Assembly (NCBI GenBank): GCA_022578965.1
Contig: MU400514.1
Span: 434,001 to 498,000, forward strand
Direction: 5' to 3'
DNA length: 64,000 nucleotides
Origin: Xylaria sp. FL1777
Taxonomy: Eukaryota > Ascomycota > Sordariomycetes > Xylariales > Xylariaceae
The position numbers were made by a program, and so were the translations under genes. The notes beneath the pieces are model-generated. The model saw nothing but the letters and a program-made list of their open reading frames with translations. It was not told where the DNA came from and made no database searches. Shown here in pieces: positions 45,111 to 57,123 of the stretch; position 1 is the stretch's first letter, and each line of letters starts with the position of its first letter.

Positions 45111-46732
45111 TAACTTCTAGGCCGGCTATTATTACTACGCAGGTAAGGGCGACTAAGTGGTTTATCCATTCTACATATTCTCTTTTTCTTCCAACTCGTA
45201 AACCCCTACTAGATTCACAGCTGACCACTTACAGGTCTTGCCGAAGACTACGCGAATCTTGCACTCCTCCCCGTACCGCCTCCGAAGAAATCGCCTCACT
45301 ATGACTGCGAGGGGGCGGCTCATGATCAATGTGCGCCGGCTGTGTTTCGGCCAGCGAGATGCCGGGGCCCATGGTAGACTGGTGTAAACGGTACCTCAGA
45401 GGCCCCAAGTGCATAGAACCGCGAGTCTTTAGCTCCTACGACGGATTCCCGAAACAAGCCATGGCTTCGAGTCTACGCGCGTATCCAAGTGCGCACCCGA
45501 TGGCACCGAGGTTTAACACGGATTGTCAGTGCTTTACGTAGATGTATCCTTAGCCTACATGACGTGGACGTAAAGACAGCGAATTACTTATTATTCATAT
45601 AAGTCCGTTCAAGGGAATATCATCATTCTTATTATCATTCTGTTGCTATTTTTATGTCTTTTTTTATAGTGCTGGAAGGGGCGAAGCTTTATTGATTGAA
45701 TTTATATTTGAAGCTAGAACAATTCCGAGACCTGGTCCTCACTAAGATAGTATGTAACGGTGCTCACCATAAACCATTGGAACATTACCTCTTGCAAGCG
45801 AATAGCCTGGGTTTATAGACAGTCGTTCTACAATGTCAAGGCTCAGGAATCAACCTCATGATCATGACAACATGCACCACAGAGACGATTTTGTCTGGCC
45901 AATAATGTAGCTCTAGAGTATGGTGATATTTACTGAATATTATATTCTAAATAGAGCTACCGTATATCTTAACTTATAATATGTTTCATTCCCGTTTACT
46001 AAGTATGGGATGTCAGGTAATTAACATTGCTACCTCCTATAGGTAAAGCGACACCTCCTGCTTATATATGTACCTAGGTAGACGTCAAACATAGATTAGC
46101 GAGAGGCTGTCGATTATCAACTAAATAGGAGTACTAATACAACTGAATACCTGACAGGTACATACCTACCTAGGTAGGTTGGTACCGTAACCTTGGACCA
46201 AGCAACATTGAATAGGTACATAATGTAGGTAGTACATACATCGTAGGTAGGTAACTACTTAGGTACCTACATAGTATGTATGCAGGTATGTATGTAGGTA
46301 TCAACTCGCTCAGTGAGCACGATGGCTCCTGTAGGCATCCCCTTCCCTGAGAAGTTTAGGAATGGCCTCGGAAGGTGGTACAGCATAAATGTGAAACAGA
46401 TGGCTCCCTCGTGGTTGTGGGCCATTGCCTAGGTAGTTGTGTAGAGTAGTGGGAAGGCATAATCTCGTATCTACCTACGTACGTAGGTAGGTACCTTGTA
46501 AGGCCATGAACAGCAGCTCTTCGGTGTATTGAGATGCTACCTCACCTGTGGAGGTACGCTGTGGTTGACTTGTTTGTTTGTGTAGGTACAGCTAAATAAG
46601 AACGCTCTCTGAAATCAAGCAGCTTTACTGGTGCTCGCAAGGTTGCTCTTTACAGAGCTAGAGTCGTACCTCGTCCTAGTATGTGATACCCATGAAACAA
46701 ACGCAGCTGTTATTCCTCCCAAAGTACATGGC

Positions 46733-49700
46733 ATGTATATTAGATCACCAAGCATGGTTCGTTCGATCTGGACATCTCGCATCAGCTCCCCGCCAGCTGA
46801 CCTGAGGCCGGCACCGCTTCGTATCCCCCTGCGTAGAACAGCGGCCGCTTTTGATGATGGCCCTGGAATGATCGTGACTAAGGATGAGGATACAGCGAGG
46901 GATGCATTGAGTTCGATATCGTTTCAAAGAGATCCGAGTCAGTATCTTCAGACGAATATCCCACGTATTCTTTCAGAACAACGCGATCCTCGTTCCACAC
47001 TTGGATCACTCGTGTCGCGATTTGAAATCCTAGATGCCGTGAACAGTGTCGATACTAGCCTGCCTCGGTATCTCAACAGCTCTTACAAGCCTAGGCCGAG
47101 CACAATTCCGCGAGCTATTGGATGCAAGAGAGCCCCCAGGCAAGATCATATCAATCAATCACCTTTAGCATCGAGAAGCCGAGCCTCTTCGGAATTGTCC
47201 CCTCGCCAGATCCGAACACCTGTCGCTGTCGGTCGTAAGTCGATGCTTCCCGTTGGCACTCAGCACGTCAACAAAATACCTAGCGTGATAGACCGTGATC
47301 ACTCTGATATGAATTGCGGTTTGATACGTCCTAGCGTCCTAGACGATAAAGATATGGATACGGACGAGCAGCTGACTTCGGACCCTTCTTCATCTTACTT
47401 TACATCTCATAGTACTGCTTCATCAAGTAGCCAGCGGCCTGGGTGGGATCCAAGTCTTGTGGCAGATCGTCGAAAGCTGTTCGAGGGAAACAGGGGTAAG
47501 TGAAGAGGGGCGTCGTCGTATTCTCGAGCCTGTCTCAGGTGTATACTGATACGGCTCCTAGCGCGCTCTTCTTTTACTTCATCAACCATTCCAGTTTTGA
47601 GACATTCTCAGCGATTCATAACATCGAAAGAAACACCTGCAAGTCGCTTACGAAAATCCAAGTCATTCCGAAAGAACAATCCGTCGTCTCTGCAATCCTC
47701 ACCAGCTTCTGCTATATCTGTGCAAGCTGTTACAAAACCTTCACCGATAGGAGTAGCCCCCCAAAGACAGGAAACACCACAGAGACTAAGAAAAGACTTG
47801 AACTTACTTGTAGGCTCGAGTATTGGGGCCCCTCAGCAGAGACCAAGCGTTGCTGATCTTCGAAAATCATTCGAAAAGTTCTCACAGCCTGTTGAGCCAT
47901 TAGCCAAAATTACTCGACCTAGCTTAAATTCAAAGTCTTCACGTCATAGTACACGGCAAAGCCAGGACATGGCCCCTTCACCTTCCAGGCTTCGTCTAGA
48001 GCTACTTAGAAAGCGACCGCCCACGGTTCACGATGGAGGTTCTTATTTAAATCCGCCTTTGTTCGGTAAGGGCCATATCGTTCATGTGAGACGAAGCACC
48101 AACGCCACCGAGATATCATTACCTCAGTGTTGTGTAGGGGGCTCAGTAAGACACGGATCAAGTCTATCTTTAACAAGAAGCCGCCGACCTAGCCTACGTG
48201 AATTCCGACAAGAGGAGACCAGTGCTTTGAATGGGCCCATGAAATTGAAGGCTTCGTTTCAACCGGGAAACGAGAAAATACGCCAAGAATCGGAAAAAAA
48301 TATCAGTATTGATGCTTTAATGGACGGCTTGGAGAATACCCCATTCGGTGAACAACAGGGTGATGGCGCTTTGGTAGAGACTCCGAAAATTCAATGTGAG
48401 GGGTCCGTCACGGAAGATACATCGGCTAGAGATCAGTCAGAGATTCTCGGAATTCCAATTGCTTTATCGCCAGGTAACCGACCGACACAAGGCGGTGGGA
48501 AGGTATTACAACTGCGAAGATTCTTTGAGCGGTCATCGAAGATATTATCTTCCCCACTATCACTCATGCATTCTCGTTCGATACTAGAACCAGAAGAGGG
48601 CGGTGATGCGCTGATGGGTGATGATTCGGCGTCGTCTTGGGATGAATCTGAATCGCCAAGGTCCACAAACACACTGGCCCGCAGAATATCGATCGTTCCA
48701 TCTCTGACTACTGAGATATCTGTTAATGACTTTTTTTGTGACTTTGTTGGCAGTCCGAGCTATGAAGAAAGCCCAATCACTGCATCGCCGATTGAGACTA
48801 CAGCCAAGATGGGCTTTCAAATGAAGCCCGAATCTCCCGTGAAGCATCGAATCCAGCAATTCGAGCACTTAAGCCGTGATTCCTTGAAAGTCGGGTCAAC
48901 TACGCAACACAACAGCAAGCACAACGATGCTGGGCTACCATCTGGCTCCAAGAAAGACAATAGGGTAAGAAAACGTAGCACGGTTGGCAGTTGGAGACCT
49001 ATTCACCAGAAAGGGGTCGCGATTTGGAGAAAGATTTCCGGCTCCCTCAGTCGTTCATTAGACAGCTGGAAAGATTGCAACAGTGATCACGAGCATATCG
49101 ATCTTGCCGAGCGTAGAAGCTTCAACACGAATCCCGACCATTCAACATTGCCAGCAAACGGTCCCGAGCATGGTCTTCGTCACTTGAGCCCGTTCGGCTA
49201 CAGTATGTATCGTGTAACACATACGAGTCGCCGGCTCATGACGCCATTGCATGCCGCGTCCAGTATTCAACTTGGGGATAGGAATACACTGAATAAGGTG
49301 CCGAGAAGAACGTTGAATGATAGTGATAGCCATTCATCTCCAGGCACTCCTCCACCGCTTGTCGTTCGCAAGAGCTTCCCTATTATTGGCCGCGTCTCTA
49401 GCGGACTCCGCTGGCCCGGTGGGTTTGGATTAGACGGACACTTTCCGTCGAAACCCGTGCAAGAAGAGGGGTTACAGCCATCGGACATGACAATTTCAGG
49501 CCCTAGCACGCCTCAAGGTGATCCCGACGCGTTGCTCAAAGTCATGCTGAAGCAGTCGGCGGCTGAGCGCAGTCGCCGCAGAGAAGATGAAAAGCACCTG
49601 CGCCGTGACAAGAAATTAGGGGCCTTCGCCATATGGAAAGGGAAAGGCAAAGCAGACGTGGTCCACCACTCGGCAGATAACGCCGATCACAGTGAGCAAG

Positions 49701-50062
49701 TCAGCAAGAAACACGAGAAGGGGAAATGGAAGGGAAAGGAAAAGGAAATCTTGCGGAAAAACTCGAAAGAGAACGAGGGACAATCGTCCACAGGGCAGGA
49801 AAACGAAACCAACAAGAAGACAGAATCAGGCTTTGTCGTGTTCGAGTCCAAGGATGTCAAACTTCGCCATCCGAAGCCGCGACGGCCCGGCCAGGTTCGC
49901 AAGGTGGCTAATATGTACAAGGAAAAGGGAAGCAGTGGCGTGAGCGTTAACACCAAGGCCAGTAGTCGGACCACCCTGAAGGAGGACCGCCAGAGCTTCA
50001 GGCAAAAAGCGAGCAGTGCCCTAGGTCTCCGAAGTCGTAAGGGCGATAGAACCGTTGGCTGA
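46733..50062 (+). CDS. Large disordered protein, unknown function
   Basis: Two exons, 46733-47495 and 47562-50062, joined across a 66-bp intron; 1087 residues from the first in-frame ATG (a second ATG is at 46,754). The frame is open further upstream to a GTG at 46,631, so an upstream exon is possible. I do not recognise the family. The chain is Ser/Arg/Pro-rich and mostly disordered. Ordered islands include GVAIWRKISGSLSRSLDSW (near residue 740) and, from about 920, a very basic helical stretch rich in Lys/Glu/Arg with KHLRRDKKLGAFAIWKGKGK. Many short basic-Ser motifs suggest phosphorylation, and possibly cytoskeletal or nuclear association; this is a guess. It is convergent with vps23. Confidence 0.75.
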
Positions 50063-50623
50063 GAAGTGGAGCGTCGAATGCTTCGGATACTTACTTATAT
50101 AATGAGCACTCGCTGTTGTATTAGGAGGTAGGTTTTGATCGCTAGGTAAGTAGGTAGAAAACCAACCAGTGAGTGTAGTGAGCGGTCATAGTCGAAAAAG
50201 GTCAAAAAATTGGTGGCAATATTAGCATTTCAGATATTATTGGTCTCTATATATCTAGAGTGCGTCTTTCTTCCTCCCTTTCCACAGATTGATAAGATGG
50301 GATAGAATGGATGATTGCGATCGTAGGATACATCGTTTGCTGTTGTGTTGTATTTCCAAAATACTCACCACAGCATTGCTTAGACGAGAGGGGTATCTGG
50401 TTCGCTTTCTACTGAGGGCATTGATATTACTTCGGTCATAAGTTGCGTTTGGATTTGCTCGTCCTCATTCGTTTGAGGGAGGAGCACGGGGTAGTTCGTC
50501 GCTGAATCTACACGCTCAAATTCTGCTTCCGCGCGTAATCTTGAGATACATACTCTGAACAAGGTAGTCTCAGAGAGAAACAGTAATTGGCAACTAATTA
50601 TTTCGTGTATGCAGGAACCTCCC
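50063..50623. other. Convergent 3' intergenic stretch
   Basis: No gene is supported. A 60-codon frame at 50,380-50,562 on the minus strand lacks any recognisable feature. Confidence 0.6.
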
Positions 50624-52417
50624 TCACCCGCTTAGGCCCATGCCACGGCCGATCTTCCGCGCGAGCGCCTTTTTCAGGTACCACTCGCGCGCCAAACCGC
50701 GTGTCGTCTTAGCGAACACGGCAGGCGAGATGCGGCCACGCTCGACGGCACGGCCGAGCACGAAGATGGCGTCGCCGAGGGCGCGCTCCTCGGCCACGAC
50801 GTCGTACAGTTGGTTGCCGACTACGGTAGGTGCGACTAATAGTTCGTCGATGGCGGGCGGCTTATGCGTCTTACTATTGTTGATAACAGCGTCTGCTTCC
50901 TGGAGGGATGACTGTAGGACAGCCGTGTTGGATGCTAGGAGGTTGGATAAGGGAGTTAGTGCTGCCGAATCATTCTGGATGTTCTGTAGGGCGGTGAGCA
51001 TGGCGGTGCGCTGAGCGCTTAGGCCGGCGAGAGAGGATTCGTTCTGCTTCCGGGCGCGTTGGCGCATTGCATATAGTGTCGACGCAAGTTGGCGTAGGAG
51101 GGCATCCTTCTCGGGGTTGGGTGGAATTGGGGGCGCTGGAAGGGTCGAGGGAGATGGTAGAGAGAGTGTTAGTGGTTCGTCCATGAGATCAGGGGGTGGT
51201 GGAGGTTTGGCGACGGGTTTGGGCAGAGACTGCTGAGGAGCTGGCTGCTGCCAATTTGGTGGAGGGCCTCCTGTATATGACGGTGGCTCTGCAGTTCCTG
51301 AGGCATATGATTGTCGTCTATGATCGTGTGGTTGCTGTGGGCTAGCTGCTAGAACTTCCTGTGAATAGCCAGGCCGTTGTTGCTGGTTGTGATATTGGAC
51401 ATCTGGCGGTGGTTGTGTGTATGCGTGTGGTGGTGCCTGTATTGGTGGATTTGCTGGCGGTTGCGCATGCGGCTGAGGTCCCTGTGGCGGTAAGGGTGGT
51501 GCCATATCATACCGCGAAAGACGTGTAGCCGGCGGGGTTTGCTGCTCTGGCTGGCTCGTAGAATGCTGGCTACGTTGCCGGAGCACACCTTGCTGGGGCA
51601 GTGGAGGGAGAGGAGGTCTATCAGCACGGACGACCGGAGCTGGTATGGCATGAGGAAGGTCGTTGCCCTTGGGGGGGGGAGGTGGTGGCCTCGGACTACT
51701 CGCATGTGGTGACTGCGTTGGCTGGGGGGTAGGCCGTGCCATGTCCGGGGGGAGAGGAGGGACGGGGGGAGGTGTTGGTGATGGGGTCGACTGTTGCTGA
51801 GCTGGCCGGAGCTGCTGGCGCGAGACGACGGGAGGTTCTTTGGCGAAAATGTCTCGTAAGATGGCCAGAAAGTCTACAATGGAGGACTTCTATAGACAAC
51901 AGATTAGTACCGCAACGGCCCAACCCAGACGTGGCTAGAGGACGCCGTTCAAGGTCGGCCGGCACTCACATCCCAGAACTCGGCCCATCGAACTAGATAA
52001 GGGTGATACACCCGTCCCTGGGGATCAACATGTTGGCCGGGGCGGACCACCATGGTGTCGGTAGGCGTCACGTAGCCCAGCGGAGGCTCACGCGGATAGG
52101 CGTGGGGCACCCATATCGAGATGGGGAACCGGTAGGTGGTGCCACGGAAGACAACTGGTATCGTGCCCGAGAGATGGAGCAGGAGGGCCGAGACGCCACT
52201 GTCGAACGCTTTGAAAATTCAGTCAGCGCATTCGCGCGAAGGTAGGATGGAGACGGCGATGGTGTGCGTCCGACGTACTGTGTACATCCGTCCTCGGCGA
52301 CAAGGACGGGTATTGTGAGAGGGCCTGGGCTACATCGTTGTACGTGCGGTTGACGTCGTGATATTCACTGGTCAGGATGCTGTATAGCCAGTTGAGGACA
52401 TGCTGCTGGACCACCAT
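50624..52417 (-). CDS. vps23: ESCRT-I subunit Vps23 / TSG101 homologue
   Basis: Exons 52279-52417, 51970-52208 and 50624-51889 join in frame to 547 residues. Residues about 1-150 form the UEV (inactive E2-like) domain, with YNDVAQALSQYP, LLLHLSGTIPV, YRFPISIWVPHAYP and HPYLVRWAEFWD. No catalytic Cys stands at the E2 position, as expected. A long Pro/Gln-rich linker follows. Then come a helical core and the C-terminal steadiness box, with ISPAVFAKTTRGLAREWYL near the end. The protein recognises ubiquitinated cargo and PTAP-like motifs at endosomes and nucleates ESCRT-I for multivesicular-body sorting; in fungi it also serves the Rim/Pal pH pathway. All three domains are intact. The start MVVQQHVLNWL fits the family; the frame is open further upstream but without homology wording. 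Confidence 0.93.
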
Positions 52418-54196
52418 GGTGTTGGTGTCGGTGTAGGTGTAGGATATACAGGGGAGTCTAAGCAGGCGGCCAGCCACCAGCTACCTTGGTGAACGTAGCA
52501 TCGTGGTCTGGAGAGAAGAGATGTGGAGAAGCCGAGGTGTGTGGACAGACGGTGTCAAGTAGGTACTTAGGTATCACGTCAATGGATTATCTAATCTACC
52601 TACCTAATTGCTTTTTGAAACGCCAAAATCAGAGGAAGCCTCGTGATGGGGGATGCCAAGGCTGAGGGGAACTGCACATGTACGTAATACAGTAGGTACC
52701 TACCTACCTACATATAATATTTTGGCGAATGCATATGTAGCTACTGGGATAAATGCCCATAAAAGAGATTAACCCCTCCGTCGGGGGTAGAGATGTTGCG
52801 CCCGGTCTCCTCCCGTCCGACGGGTCCCGTAGGGTTTGCACCGGATTCCCGCCATCACATAGTAGACTATTAGGTACTAGGTAGGTAGGTACAGGTAGGT
52901 TATACTTCCGGTGGTGCGTAGGTGTGGGCGCTATTGAATTGGGGTGGTGCATGAGAATTGGAGAGGGCAAAAGATGTTGTATCGGGTTAAGATTCTAGGC
53001 TACATGTCTACAGCAGTAGAACAGCAGTAGAAGGGAAAGAAGTAAAAATACCTCCCTTACGTGACGTTTTAGGGGAGTTGGGGGGAACGAAAGAAAGAAA
53101 GCAATTGTGAATTGTGATTACTTCGTACAGCTACAAAGTAAGGCGGACACTACGCACTACGCTGTAGGTTATGGGCTATGCGGTGCCAGCCGACATGGCT
53201 CGAGACTTATGGCGCCTTTTGTCCGATAATATGGATTACCTACCAAGAACTTTTGAGAAGAGCAGCCGTTACATTTTTAACTCTCACTAATTAGATACAC
53301 ATTATCTACCTAACTGAAAGATTTGCAGTCAATCAATAACTAATCAGAAATGCAATCATCAAAACATCACCTCTTTACTGTCTACCTTAGGCTACTTTAC
53401 AAATCAAGGAATGATAATGTACTGTACCATTGGATTACAGAGTGTGAAACTTACATATGTACCTAGGGTATCCAGGTACGTCGATTAGCAAGCATCATGG
53501 ATCAGTCATGCATGTCATTATACCTAAGTGTATGTGGTGTACTAGAAACAGGACCTACATGTATATAATACAGGTTTATACGCAGGTACTTCTTACCTTA
53601 TATGGAACATCGGAATTGCCACCATTGGACCAGTCATGATCATGCGACTTATACTTTGTTGCTTTCTAAATCGTAAACAACCGCAAATCATTAATCGAAC
53701 TGGAGTAACACTAAAAGAGAAAGAGAGAAGAAGAAAAAAGAAGAAGCTAAAACATAACGTGATAGACCACACCCATTAGTAATGTATCTACGCCCGCTGT
53801 AGCCGTGACTTGTTTCCCTTTTAAACCCCCACCGCAATCCACTTTCTTAGTTGGCCTCCTCTTCTCTTGTCTCTTCCTATTACCACTTACAGAGTTATTT
53901 CTAGAACGCAACCCACTACTTAGACGTATTCATAATTGCATGTGCGTCACCGAGGAGATTCCCGCACGGCTGAGGAGTATTACAGATTATTTACTGTATA
54001 CTCCTTGCGTCAGGATTTAACAACCTAAACAACTGGTTACATTTATCGATTGTTTCTTTTGCCAAAAACCTAGCCTAGAGGTGCCGAGTAAAGTACTCAA
54101 TAGTCTGTAGAGGATAAGAGTTACTTATTTCATCAGCCGGACACACGTCGCCTAGACAAGAGCCAACTCTGCCTTACACCAGCGAGCGGTATCGTC
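52418..54196. other. Divergent promoter region of vps23 and the dioxygenase gene
   Basis: No gene is supported. Features seen are a perfect 12-bp palindrome GTAGGTACCTAC at 52,692-52,703, TAGG words around 52,863-52,893, and a purine-rich GA tract at 53,710-53,748. The frame at 53,805-54,020 is short and lacks a domain. Confidence 0.55.
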
Positions 54197-55669
54197 ATGA
54201 AACAACGTCTTCCGCTCTTGTCCGACTATGGAATCTCGCCGACGCATGGCTTCTTGCCTGATGTCCTACCGTTGACGAGGCTTCCGGATCCATATTATAA
54301 TAAGTGGGAGTCCATCGCCTCCAACTTGCAGAGCTTGATCCTGAGCAAACGCCTTCGGGGAGTCATCGATCGCCTGCCTGTGCTTTCCACCGTCGGTCTG
54401 GAACATGACGCGGAATGGAGAAGGGCTTACATGCTCCTCACCTTCTTTGCTCATGGCTACATCTGGGGGGGTGACACTCCCTGTGATCGCGTGCCGCCGA
54501 GCATCTCGGCCCCGTTGCTGAAGGTCTGCGACCATCTGGAGATTCCTCCCGTGTCGACTTACGCCGCCTCAGTGCTCTGGAATTTTAAGCCGCTCTTCAT
54601 TGACGAGGGCATTGATGACCTCGACAACCTCGCCACCCTGGTTACCTTCACCGGATCCCTCGATGAGTCCTGGTTCTATCTGGTGTCTGTTGCCATCGAG
54701 GCTCGAGGTGGTCCCATCATCACTCTCATGCTAACTGCCGTGGCGGCTGCTCGGGAAGGCGACAGCGCAACCGTGACACGTTGCCTACGTGCTTTTGCTG
54801 AGCGCCTTGACGACCTAGGCGAGCTGTTACGTCGCATGCATGAAAATTGTGATCCCGGGTTCTTTTATCGCCGCATTCGCACGTTTCTAGCCGGCAGTAA
54901 GAATATGGCCGAAGCCGGACTCCCTCATGGCGTCATTTACGACGATGGTAGCGGCCACTCTGAATACGTTCAATATAGTGGCCCTAGCAACGCACAGAGC
55001 AGCCTCATTCAGTTCTTTGATATCATTCTTGGAATTGAGCATCGTCCTACTGGCGAAAAGGCCAACCCCACCTCCGAGTCGGAGCGCGAAGGTCGAAGTA
55101 CTGTACCCAAACACAATTTCATTCGCGATATGCGGCGATATATGCCGGGGCCACACGCGCGCTTCTTAAACGACGTTAGTTTGGTGGCGAACATTCGCGA
55201 CTTCGTAGAGGAGCGCCGTGATACCGATAAGCCTCTGAGTATCGCATACGATGCTTGCTTGGCCATGTTGCGAGCCTTCCGGGATATCCATATCGCCATC
55301 GTAACCCGCTACATCGTCGTCCCATCTCGCGAGAATAGAGCTCGGAGCCGCTCGCGTAGCCCAGAGGCCGTCCGAAATCGCCAGAACCTAGCCACTGCAT
55401 CTCGTCATGAGAAGTACAAGAAGGTCAAGGGCACAGGTGGGACGGCACTAATCCCTTTTCTCAAGCAGGCTCGGGATGAAACTGGTGAGCCTGCTGTGGA
55501 AGATTGGGCCAAGAGGTTCATGAGCAGACAGACGAAGGTCTCTGGCCAAGGTGATTTCTTCCTTGGAAAGGCCGAGGAGCAACTCCCTCCAGATGAACCT
55601 ATCGTCGAGCATGGACTGGCTGGTACCTGGAGCATGGATGAAGATGTGGGTGGTCTCTGCCACTATTAA
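54197..55669 (+). CDS. Indoleamine 2,3-dioxygenase
   Basis: A single uninterrupted exon of 490 residues. The enzyme opens the indole ring of tryptophan with O2 to give N-formylkynurenine, the first step of the kynurenine/NAD route, and works in the cytosol with haem. Family blocks are in order: GFLPDVLPLTRLPDPY, FTGSLDESWFYLV (155-163, distal pocket), FFYRRIR (distal Arg near 225), QYSGPSNAQSSLIQFFDIILG, MPGPHARFL and AYDACLAMLRAFRDIHI. The proximal haem ligand is H365. The length is slightly above the usual because of an insertion near 380-420 that contains an RSRSRS stretch. All expected catalytic residues are present. The absence of introns contrasts with most neighbouring genes. It is divergent from vps23. 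Confidence 0.95.
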   Translation: MKQRLPLLSDYGISPTHGFLPDVLPLTRLPDPYYNKWESIASNLQSLILSKRLRGVIDRLPVLSTVGLEHDAEWRRAYMLLTFFAHGYIWGGDTPCDRVPPSISAPLLKVCDHLEIPPVSTYAASVLWNFKPLFIDEGIDDLDNLATLVTFTGSLDESWFYLVSVAIEARGGPIITLMLTAVAAAREGDSATVTRCLRAFAERLDDLGELLRRMHENCDPGFFYRRIRTFLAGSKNMAEAGLPHGVIYDDGSGHSEYVQYSGPSNAQSSLIQFFDIILGIEHRPTGEKANPTSESEREGRSTVPKHNFIRDMRRYMPGPHARFLNDVSLVANIRDFVEERRDTDKPLSIAYDACLAMLRAFRDIHIAIVTRYIVVPSRENRARSRSRSPEAVRNRQNLATASRHEKYKKVKGTGGTALIPFLKQARDETGEPAVEDWAKRFMSRQTKVSGQGDFFLGKAEEQLPPDEPIVEHGLAGTWSMDEDVGGLCHY

Positions 55670-56244
55670 ACCCCGCTTAGATCACAGTTTGTAAACTGAA
55701 GCATTACGTCGATTAAGATCATTAGATGAGCTATCATACAACTGTCGTATGACCACTCCTTTAGAGCAAAGTTCATTTTAGAATAGACACTGTTCAAGAG
55801 CTCCTCGATTCTCTCGCAACAAAATATTTTCGTGACATGGGTACTTGTCGCCTCGATTTCCGTATAGATACCCTGGCACAATACTCAACTTCTGGAGATC
55901 CAATTCACATTCCGTTCCTGACTAGCAGTTGTTCAAGTATACACCCACTCCCCATTTAGATCGATAGTATGCCGGTTCAGGAGGGTGAGAAATGCTAAAC
56001 AATGAGGCCTATAGCAACCTCTCCTACTCCATGGAGAATGACGATAATGTGCACTATAATCCGAAAGATCCCAAAATGAAGAAAGAAGAGAGGCAATCTG
56101 ATCCAAAGAAACCTTATCTATTTGAAACGAGTGACTCCAGTCAAACTGTAAGGTGTATAGTATGATCTGTGGACTAGTGCTGAAAGACCTTGTCGATATT
56201 GGACATGTTTATGTGGAAGCTATTACCATCTAGCTTCAGTTTCT
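55670..56244. other. Convergent 3' intergenic stretch
   Basis: AT-rich DNA between the dioxygenase and the next minus-strand gene. No gene or repeat is recognised. Confidence 0.6.
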
Positions 56245-57123
56245 TTATAGTGATATCGGATGCTTAGATGTTCTACCGCGCATGGCTATCCCTGCATTCA
56301 AGGCATGTACCCTCGCCTCACGATGTTGCGATACATCATTCCCGAATGCTCTAAAGCGCTCACTCCAGTCTTCCCAGTCATCCAGGGTTATATGTTGTTT
56401 TTTTACTCCCCAAACTATAGTATTCATAGCCCACTTGTTTTTCCTTATATAATCTGTCACGCCGCGACCCAGCTTGAGAACACACTTGGCAGCGCCAACC
56501 ACAAGTTGCTTCCTATCCCCGGGATTTTCAAAGTCATCGAAAGTGTGTATCAGTATTGCAAGGACGAGACCTGGGTTGCAAGATCCTAGGTCGCTGACGT
56601 TATATTCATCGCGAGCGAGTTGGCCGGCAATCTCGCAAAAGGGTACCCATTTCTGCCAGGGATTCTCCATTGCGGAGGCTAGAAGAAAATTAGGGGTACG
56701 ATTTAAAACCACCAAGAGTAAAGGAAATGCGAGAAGCCTAGAGAGATAGTACTTACTCTGAATTTGGCTAAGTACTGTGGTGACCGGATGATCGTATAGG
56801 TTCGCATTTGTTGTTGTCATCATGCACCTTAATAGTTTAGCCAGTCTGGAGCGGTAGTCATCCATATACTTCCAGATATACTCCCAGAGGATCTCTTCCA
56901 ACCAATCGGTGCCTGATCCAAGTACCTGCGTCTCAAAAGTCCGGTTGAACTCGGATAGCAAATCCTTCAGAGTTATCGCTGGATCCGGGTGTGACAGAAC
57001 ATAGTCGTTCATACATGCGTACAGTCTCTGCATCTGTTCCTCGCGGGAATGTCGAACTAGTTGGAGGCGCTGGGCTACGAGAGCGGCGTGGTGTGGATTG
57101 TAGTCTGGGCTCCTGGAACTCAT
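56245..57123 (-). CDS. Orphan helical protein, 266 aa (one intron)
   Basis: The frame is open for 292 codons, but it contains a strong intron at 56,679-56,756: GTAAGT donor, CTAAT branch, pyrimidine tract and CTAG end. Removing it leaves 266 residues and no frame change. I do not recognise the family. The protein is predicted to be mostly helical, with Trp/Tyr-rich parts (WLEEILWEYIWKYMDDY near 78-95, then WQKWVPF and LDDWEDWSERFRAFG). There is no signal peptide in the spliced form. The motif region around LYACMNDYVL..LKDLLSEF resembles pieces decaying in the next 6 kb. Its neighbours are repeats and fragments, so it is probably an accessory gene with a narrow distribution. Confidence 0.68.
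   Translation of the reverse strand: MSSRSPDYNPHHAALVAQRLQLVRHSREEQMQRLYACMNDYVLSHPDPAITLKDLLSEFNRTFETQVLGSGTDWLEEILWEYIWKYMDDYRSRLAKLLRCMMTTTNANLYDHPVTTVLSQIQSKYYLSRLLAFPLLLVVLNRTPNFLLASAMENPWQKWVPFCEIAGQLARDEYNVSDLGSCNPGLVLAILIHTFDDFENPGDRKQLVVGAAKCVLKLGRGVTDYIRKNKWAMNTIVWGVKKQHITLDDWEDWSERFRAFGNDVSQHREARVHALNAGIAMRGRTSKHPISL

Larger units (their letters stand above)
43789..46732. other. Intergenic region with TAGG palindromes, TA microsatellite and a dispersed repeat
   Basis: No intact gene is supported. It holds the dispersed repeat copy at 44,899-45,110 with a TA run inside it. Clusters of TAGGTA words lie at 44,200-44,350 and 46,060-46,500. A 16-bp perfect palindrome is at 46,164-46,179 and a 20-bp perfect palindrome at 46,471-46,490. 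The frame at 45,329-45,541 has no domain. Confidence 0.55.
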
